In this document: one piece after another, positions 6,871 to 6,947 of the stretch | Layout: every line of letters starts with the position of its first letter | Numbering within the stretch: the stretch's first letter is position 1 | Origin: Micrococcales bacterium | GTDB taxonomy: Bacteria > Actinomycetota > Actinomycetes > Actinomycetales > Cellulomonadaceae | Reading direction: 5' to 3' | Length of the DNA stretch: 6,947 nt | Assembly (NCBI GenBank): GCA_009783975.1 | Contig: WRCL01000091.1 | Coordinates: 1 to 6,947 of the forward strand | The notes under the pieces: model-generated | Told to the model about the DNA's origin: nothing | What the model saw: the letters and a program-made list of their open reading frames with translations, nothing else | Database searches by the model: none | Made by a program: the position numbers and the translations under genes

Positions 6871-6947
6871 TCAGTCGGGGATGGCTGCGGCTGCCTGTGA
6901 CAACGCCCGGTGCGCGATGTCGTCGTTGGTCGCCAACGACCCACGGA
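6871..6947 (-). CDS. C-terminal end of an unidentified upstream gene (5' end off window)
   Basis: An open frame enters from the right edge and ends in TGA at 6873-6871. It encodes 24 residues ending TNDDIAHRALSQAAAAIPD. The codons are GC-rich at third positions and the peptide looks like an amphipathic helix with a short tail. Its stop lies one base before the ATG of the DUF6177-like gene (TGACATG), so the two are probably translated from one message. A small helical WXG100/ESAT-6-like secretion partner would fit the neighbourhood, but too little is visible to assign a family. The gene is supported mainly by reading frame, codon use and the tight junction. Confidence 0.6.
   Translation of the reverse strand, partial: RGSLATNDDIAHRALSQAAAAIPD

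Noticed and set aside
6870..6944. Upstream ATG 6944 as the start of the DUF6177-like gene
   Set aside because: The added residues would overlap the coding end of the preceding gene in another frame and look like shadow sequence (MGRWRPTTTSRTGR); ATG 6869 fits the tight junction.

Overview
The window looks like a chromosomal accessory locus from a high-GC Gram-positive actinobacterium. GC is strongly elevated, codon third positions are mostly G or C, and the proteins resemble type VII (ESX/WXG100-like) secreted polymorphic toxin systems of Actinomycetota. I would guess the order Micrococcales (Cellulomonas-like), but that is inference from family resemblance. Every supported gene lies on the minus strand, so transcription runs from the right edge to the left edge, and the promoter is probably off the right end.

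Reading in the direction of transcription, the window holds seven coding segments: (1) the last 24 codons of an unidentified upstream gene (6871-6947); (2) a 366-aa protein resembling DUF6177 (5769-6869); (3) a 432-aa protein with a Gly/Pro/His-rich N-terminal half and a DUF6507-like helical C-terminal domain (4474-5772); (4) an 886-aa polymorphic toxin (1814-4474) with a WXG/LXG-like N-terminal helical domain, a long linker, a tandem 76-residue repeat and a C-terminal GH-E (HNH/EndoVII-fold) nuclease tip; (5) a 190-aa ankyrin-repeat protein, the probable immunity protein (1226-1798); (6) a 132-aa DUF2185/Imm33 immunity protein (828-1226); (7) an open frame from 792 to the left edge that encodes a linker and the start of a second toxin tip, a DNA/RNA non-specific endonuclease. 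Segment 7 has no trafficking domain, no ATG near its 5' end and no convincing ribosome binding site.

Genes 1 to 6 are almost gapless: one 1-nt gap, one 4-nt ATGA overlap and two TGATG overlaps. The only longer gap is the 15 nt before the ankyrin gene. This implies one polycistronic message with translational coupling. The two DUF genes are best read as accessory or co-secreted partners of the toxin, the ankyrin and Imm33 proteins as self-protection, and the leftmost frame as an orphan toxin-tip cassette of the kind that could recombine into the full-length toxin. The GH-E tip and ankyrin gene use clearly more A/T-ending codons than the toxin body, which suggests they arrived as a separate module.

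No tRNA, rRNA, CRISPR, transposase or convincing terminator was seen. No gene-free stretch exceeds 300 bases.
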